Made by a program: the position numbers and the translations under genes. DNA of 64,000 nt from Myxococcales bacterium. GTDB taxonomy: Bacteria > Myxococcota_A > Polyangia > Polyangiales > GCA-016699535. The stretch lies in contig CP064980.1 in assembly GCA_016699535.1 (NCBI GenBank), positions 1,496,001 to 1,560,000 on the forward strand. Reading direction: 5' to 3'. The notes beneath the pieces were generated by a model, which did no database searches, was not told the DNA's origin, and saw only the letters and a list, made by a program, of their open reading frames with translations. The number at the start of each line of letters is the position of its first letter. Position 1 is the stretch's first letter. Shown here one piece after another: positions 61,762 through 64,000 of this stretch.

Positions 61762-63833
61762 AACCAACATCGTTTTTGGTGTGGACCCTTGGGGTGTGGT
61801 TTGTTGCATTGCCCACCTTTGCTCAAGAATTTAGAGCCTTTTCTGATAGCGAAGCGGCTGAGCACTCCGAGCAGGATGACCGCGAGCGCGCTTTCCGCTT
61901 GCACAACAGCTGGCTTGGCTCGGTCGGTGGCGTGCACGTACTTGATGCACGCTCTGGTCCCAAAGGGAGTTTTCGTGTGCAGCTTGGTGGTGACTTTTTT
62001 TTCACCAACAACTTTTTGTTATCAGGCGATCAGCATGACTACGTAGGTGGTGTGCTTTCCTTTAGCTGGACCCCTCTTAGTTTTCTCGAACTGTTCGGTG
62101 CCGTTCTTGGCTACAGTAATTCCAATCCCTTGGAAGACCCTTCTTTGTTTCAAGTTGTTGGCGACACTCATCTTGGTGTTAAGGCTTTCTATCATCTTAA
62201 TCCATGGCTTAGTGTTGGCGGTGATGCGCGCGCGATTTTGCTTAACAGTGTAGGCGATGTTGGGCTTTCGCTTGAAAGTACCAGCATGCAACTGGGAGCC
62301 AATCTATCTGCAGATTTTCGTGGACTAAGAACACCTATTCCCTTGATTTCGCGCTTAAACCTTCGCTATTTTTGGGACAATTCAAGCGAGCTTATTAGTG
62401 ACGTTGAACGCGCGCGCTACAATGCTCTGCCGGATCCGGCTGCTAGTCCTACAAACGAGTATCGGCATTTGATTTCTCGTGTTGAACGTTTTGCATTGAA
62501 CATCAATCGCGTTGATCGACTCGATATATCGCTTGGTGCCGAAGCCCCTTTGAAAATCGCGGAAGATTTTTATATCAATCCCATTGCTGAATGGCAGCTC
62601 GGTATCCCGATCAACCGTCAAAACTACAATTGCTTGTTTGTGGCGCGGACTGCCGACAGCAATGAACCCATCGGGGAAGAAGACGGCTGTCTTCAGAAAA
62701 GCGGTTTCAAGGCCTTTCCGATGGTCCTGACTTTAGGCATGCGTCTGTTGCCACCAGTTCGTGGTTTGGCTGCGATGGCTGCGGTTGATATTGGACTGCA
62801 AGGTGCTTCCGAATTTGTTCGCGAGCTTGTTCCTGTAGCTCCGTATAAAGTGCTTCTATCGCTTTCCTATGCTTATGACACTGTCCAACCTGCATCAAAG
62901 GCCGTTGAGCAGCAGGCTGAGGTCATCAAACGACCCATGCCAACTGGGAATATTCACGGGCAAGTGCTTGAAGCTGGGACAGGAAGGGCGATCGCAAACG
63001 CGACCATTCGCTTTTTGGACAAAGGCCTCAATCCCCTCCTGAGTGAGGCCGACGGTACATTCTTGTCTTATGATTTTGATGGCGGCGAACAGATTAGCAT
63101 ACAGGTTGGAGCGGAAGGCTACAGCAATGGCACTTGTGCTACTACGATTCCCGTTCAAGGTGGCATGAGTGATTTGCTTTGTGAGCTAGTGGCGGAGCAG
63201 ATCAAGCCAGAGCTTTCAGGGCAAATCAAAGATGAAAAGCAAGTGCCAATTAGTAGAGCAAAAATAGATCTAACTGGCCCTGTGACTCAATCGGCGCAAA
63301 GCACCGATTCTGGAGCCTTTAGTTTTGCAGATCTTGAACCGGGTGAATATCTACTTCGAGTTGAGGCTCCTGGATATCTGATTAAGCAGGAGCGCATCAC
63401 CGTCAAAGCGGAAGAGATGCCTTCGATCGAGCTTGTATTGGTCGCTGAGCCAAAACGCTCCTTGGTACAGATGACTGGCAAGCAGCTCAAGTTGCTACGC
63501 CAGGTTCATTTTGATTCGGGGAGCACAAACATTGCTCTCGATAGCACGGCACTTATGGAGCAGCTGGCTGATATGCTTTTGCGACATCCCGAGATCAAGC
63601 GTGTTGAGATTCAAGGTCACACCGACAACGTTGGTGGGGCCGAGCTGAACAAGCGTCTTTCTCAGGAACGCGCTGATGCCGTTAGGCAATGGCTTATAGC
63701 TGAAGGCGGTATTGATCCTTCGCGGCTTGAAGCTAAAGGTTACGGTATGGAGCGGCCCTTGCTTCCAAATATCACCCGTCAAAACCGAGCCCGAAACCGA
63801 CGCGTCCAGTTCAACATCCTCGAACGCGAATAA
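61758..63833 (+). CDS. OmpA-family outer-membrane protein with carboxypeptidase-regulatory repeats
   Basis: 691 residues. Signal peptide (to about PTFAQ), an N-terminal beta-barrel-like region (about 45-370), two carboxypeptidase-regulatory-like beta domains (about 395-465, GNIHGQVLEAGTGRAIANATI; and 475-545, LSGQIKDEKQVPISRAKI), and a C-terminal OmpA domain (about 575-690: VHFDSGSTNI, IQGHTDNVGG, LSQERADAVRQWL, RRVQF) that binds peptidoglycan. It ties the outer membrane to the wall and displays beta domains. Last gene of the xseB operon. Confidence 0.9.
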   Translation: MKPTSFLVWTLGVWFVALPTFAQEFRAFSDSEAAEHSEQDDRERAFRLHNSWLGSVGGVHVLDARSGPKGSFRVQLGGDFFFTNNFLLSGDQHDYVGGVLSFSWTPLSFLELFGAVLGYSNSNPLEDPSLFQVVGDTHLGVKAFYHLNPWLSVGGDARAILLNSVGDVGLSLESTSMQLGANLSADFRGLRTPIPLISRLNLRYFWDNSSELISDVERARYNALPDPAASPTNEYRHLISRVERFALNINRVDRLDISLGAEAPLKIAEDFYINPIAEWQLGIPINRQNYNCLFVARTADSNEPIGEEDGCLQKSGFKAFPMVLTLGMRLLPPVRGLAAMAAVDIGLQGASEFVRELVPVAPYKVLLSLSYAYDTVQPASKAVEQQAEVIKRPMPTGNIHGQVLEAGTGRAIANATIRFLDKGLNPLLSEADGTFLSYDFDGGEQISIQVGAEGYSNGTCATTIPVQGGMSDLLCELVAEQIKPELSGQIKDEKQVPISRAKIDLTGPVTQSAQSTDSGAFSFADLEPGEYLLRVEAPGYLIKQERITVKAEEMPSIELVLVAEPKRSLVQMTGKQLKLLRQVHFDSGSTNIALDSTALMEQLADMLLRHPEIKRVEIQGHTDNVGGAELNKRLSQERADAVRQWLIAEGGIDPSRLEAKGYGMERPLLPNITRQNRARNRRVQFNILERE

Positions 63834-63855
63834 AATAGAAATAGCTTGATAGCTG

Positions 63856-63989
63856 GTGCAAGGATGGCCGGGGCTACGCCAGAGCCCTCAAGACCAGCAA
63901 CTGCGGATGCCTTTCGCCCGATTTTCTCCCCTTTGATCTTTTGTGCGCCACATGCAGACGCTCTGGCGTAGCTCCGGTCATCCTTGCAC
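63856..63989. repeat. 134-bp inverted-repeat element at window end
   Basis: Outer arms of about 31 bases, starting GTGCAAGGATG on each side, match at all but two inner positions out of 28 compared (left GCTACGCCAGAG, right complement the same). The 75-base interior has no gene. The layout is MITE-like but the ends are unrelated to copies A-C, and no target duplication is obvious. It begins 23 bases after the OmpA stop and could also end transcription. Confidence 0.6.
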
Positions 63990-64000
63990 ACAAGACTACT

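Noticed and set aside
1..64000. Alternative genetic code with TGA as glycine
   Set aside because: Many intact genes (recO, trpA, era, lhr neighbours) end properly at TGA; only one gene contains an internal TGA.
1..64000. tRNA or rRNA genes
   Set aside because: No cloverleaf with a GTTCRA-type T-loop and no rRNA-like stretch was seen in any spacer; a tRNAscan-SE run would confirm.

Overview
The window looks like chromosomal DNA of a Gram-negative, probably myxobacterium-like (Myxococcota / former Deltaproteobacteria) organism of about 50% GC by eye. The pointers are many short lipoproteins with clear lipoboxes, a Tgl/PilF-RodZ pair, PEGA/TPR, PilZ and OmpA proteins, a matrixin protease with a MYXO-CTERM-like tail, and near-consensus sigma-54 promoters in front of envelope proteins. 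No tRNA, rRNA, CRISPR array, prophage or complete insertion sequence was seen.

Layout. 0-6 kb: a partial lipoprotein, then a tightly packed + strand run of tgl-like, rodZ-like, recO, a DUF971 gene and trpFBA. 6-15 kb: a lipoprotein with a catalytically dead trypsin fold, a divergent dciA-like/XRE regulator pair, a hairpin-rich spacer, a minus-strand trio (aldehyde dehydrogenase, glutamine-synthetase-like ligase, iron alcohol dehydrogenase) that looks like a gamma-glutamylation route for an amino-alcohol, and three small exported proteins. 15-31 kb: lhr, a putative outer-membrane protein, a TPMT-like methyltransferase, ligA, a membrane-anchored degenerate NtrC-like protein, a fructosamine-kinase/LMW-phosphatase pair, an L,D-transpeptidase and an SLC12-like transporter. 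31-46 kb: a broken lipoprotein gene, an orphan DNA methyltransferase, FadL-like porin, an encapsulated-ferritin-like protein beside an ABC-2 exporter, an acetolactate-synthase-like enzyme, and a minus-strand operon of a DUF2505 protein, two divergent citrate-synthase-fold proteins and a histidine kinase; then HEAT and glutaredoxin lipoproteins. 46-64 kb: matrixin, der, era, transaldolase, a two-component system, desaturase, NAD kinase, aminotransferase, SLC13-type permease with biotin carboxylase, xseB, PilZ and an OmpA protein.

Three things stand out beyond single genes. (1) A family of three ~161-164 bp elements with terminal inverted repeats starting GTGTTCG and flanked by TA (MITE-like, IS630-type by inference); each sits exactly on the 3' end of a gene and supplies its stop codon. 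(2) A 14-bp imperfect palindrome, TG(A/C)CA-N4-TGGCA, that recurs in arrays with a 31-33 bp period at five gene starts; I know no described regulator for it. (3) At least four sigma-54 promoters, all preceding exported proteins of unknown function.

About a dozen reading frames are broken by single-base indels, mostly in A/T homopolymers, and one by an in-frame TGA. This density in core genes such as trpB points to sequencing error as much as to gene decay, so all 'pseudogene' statements should be read with that in mind.
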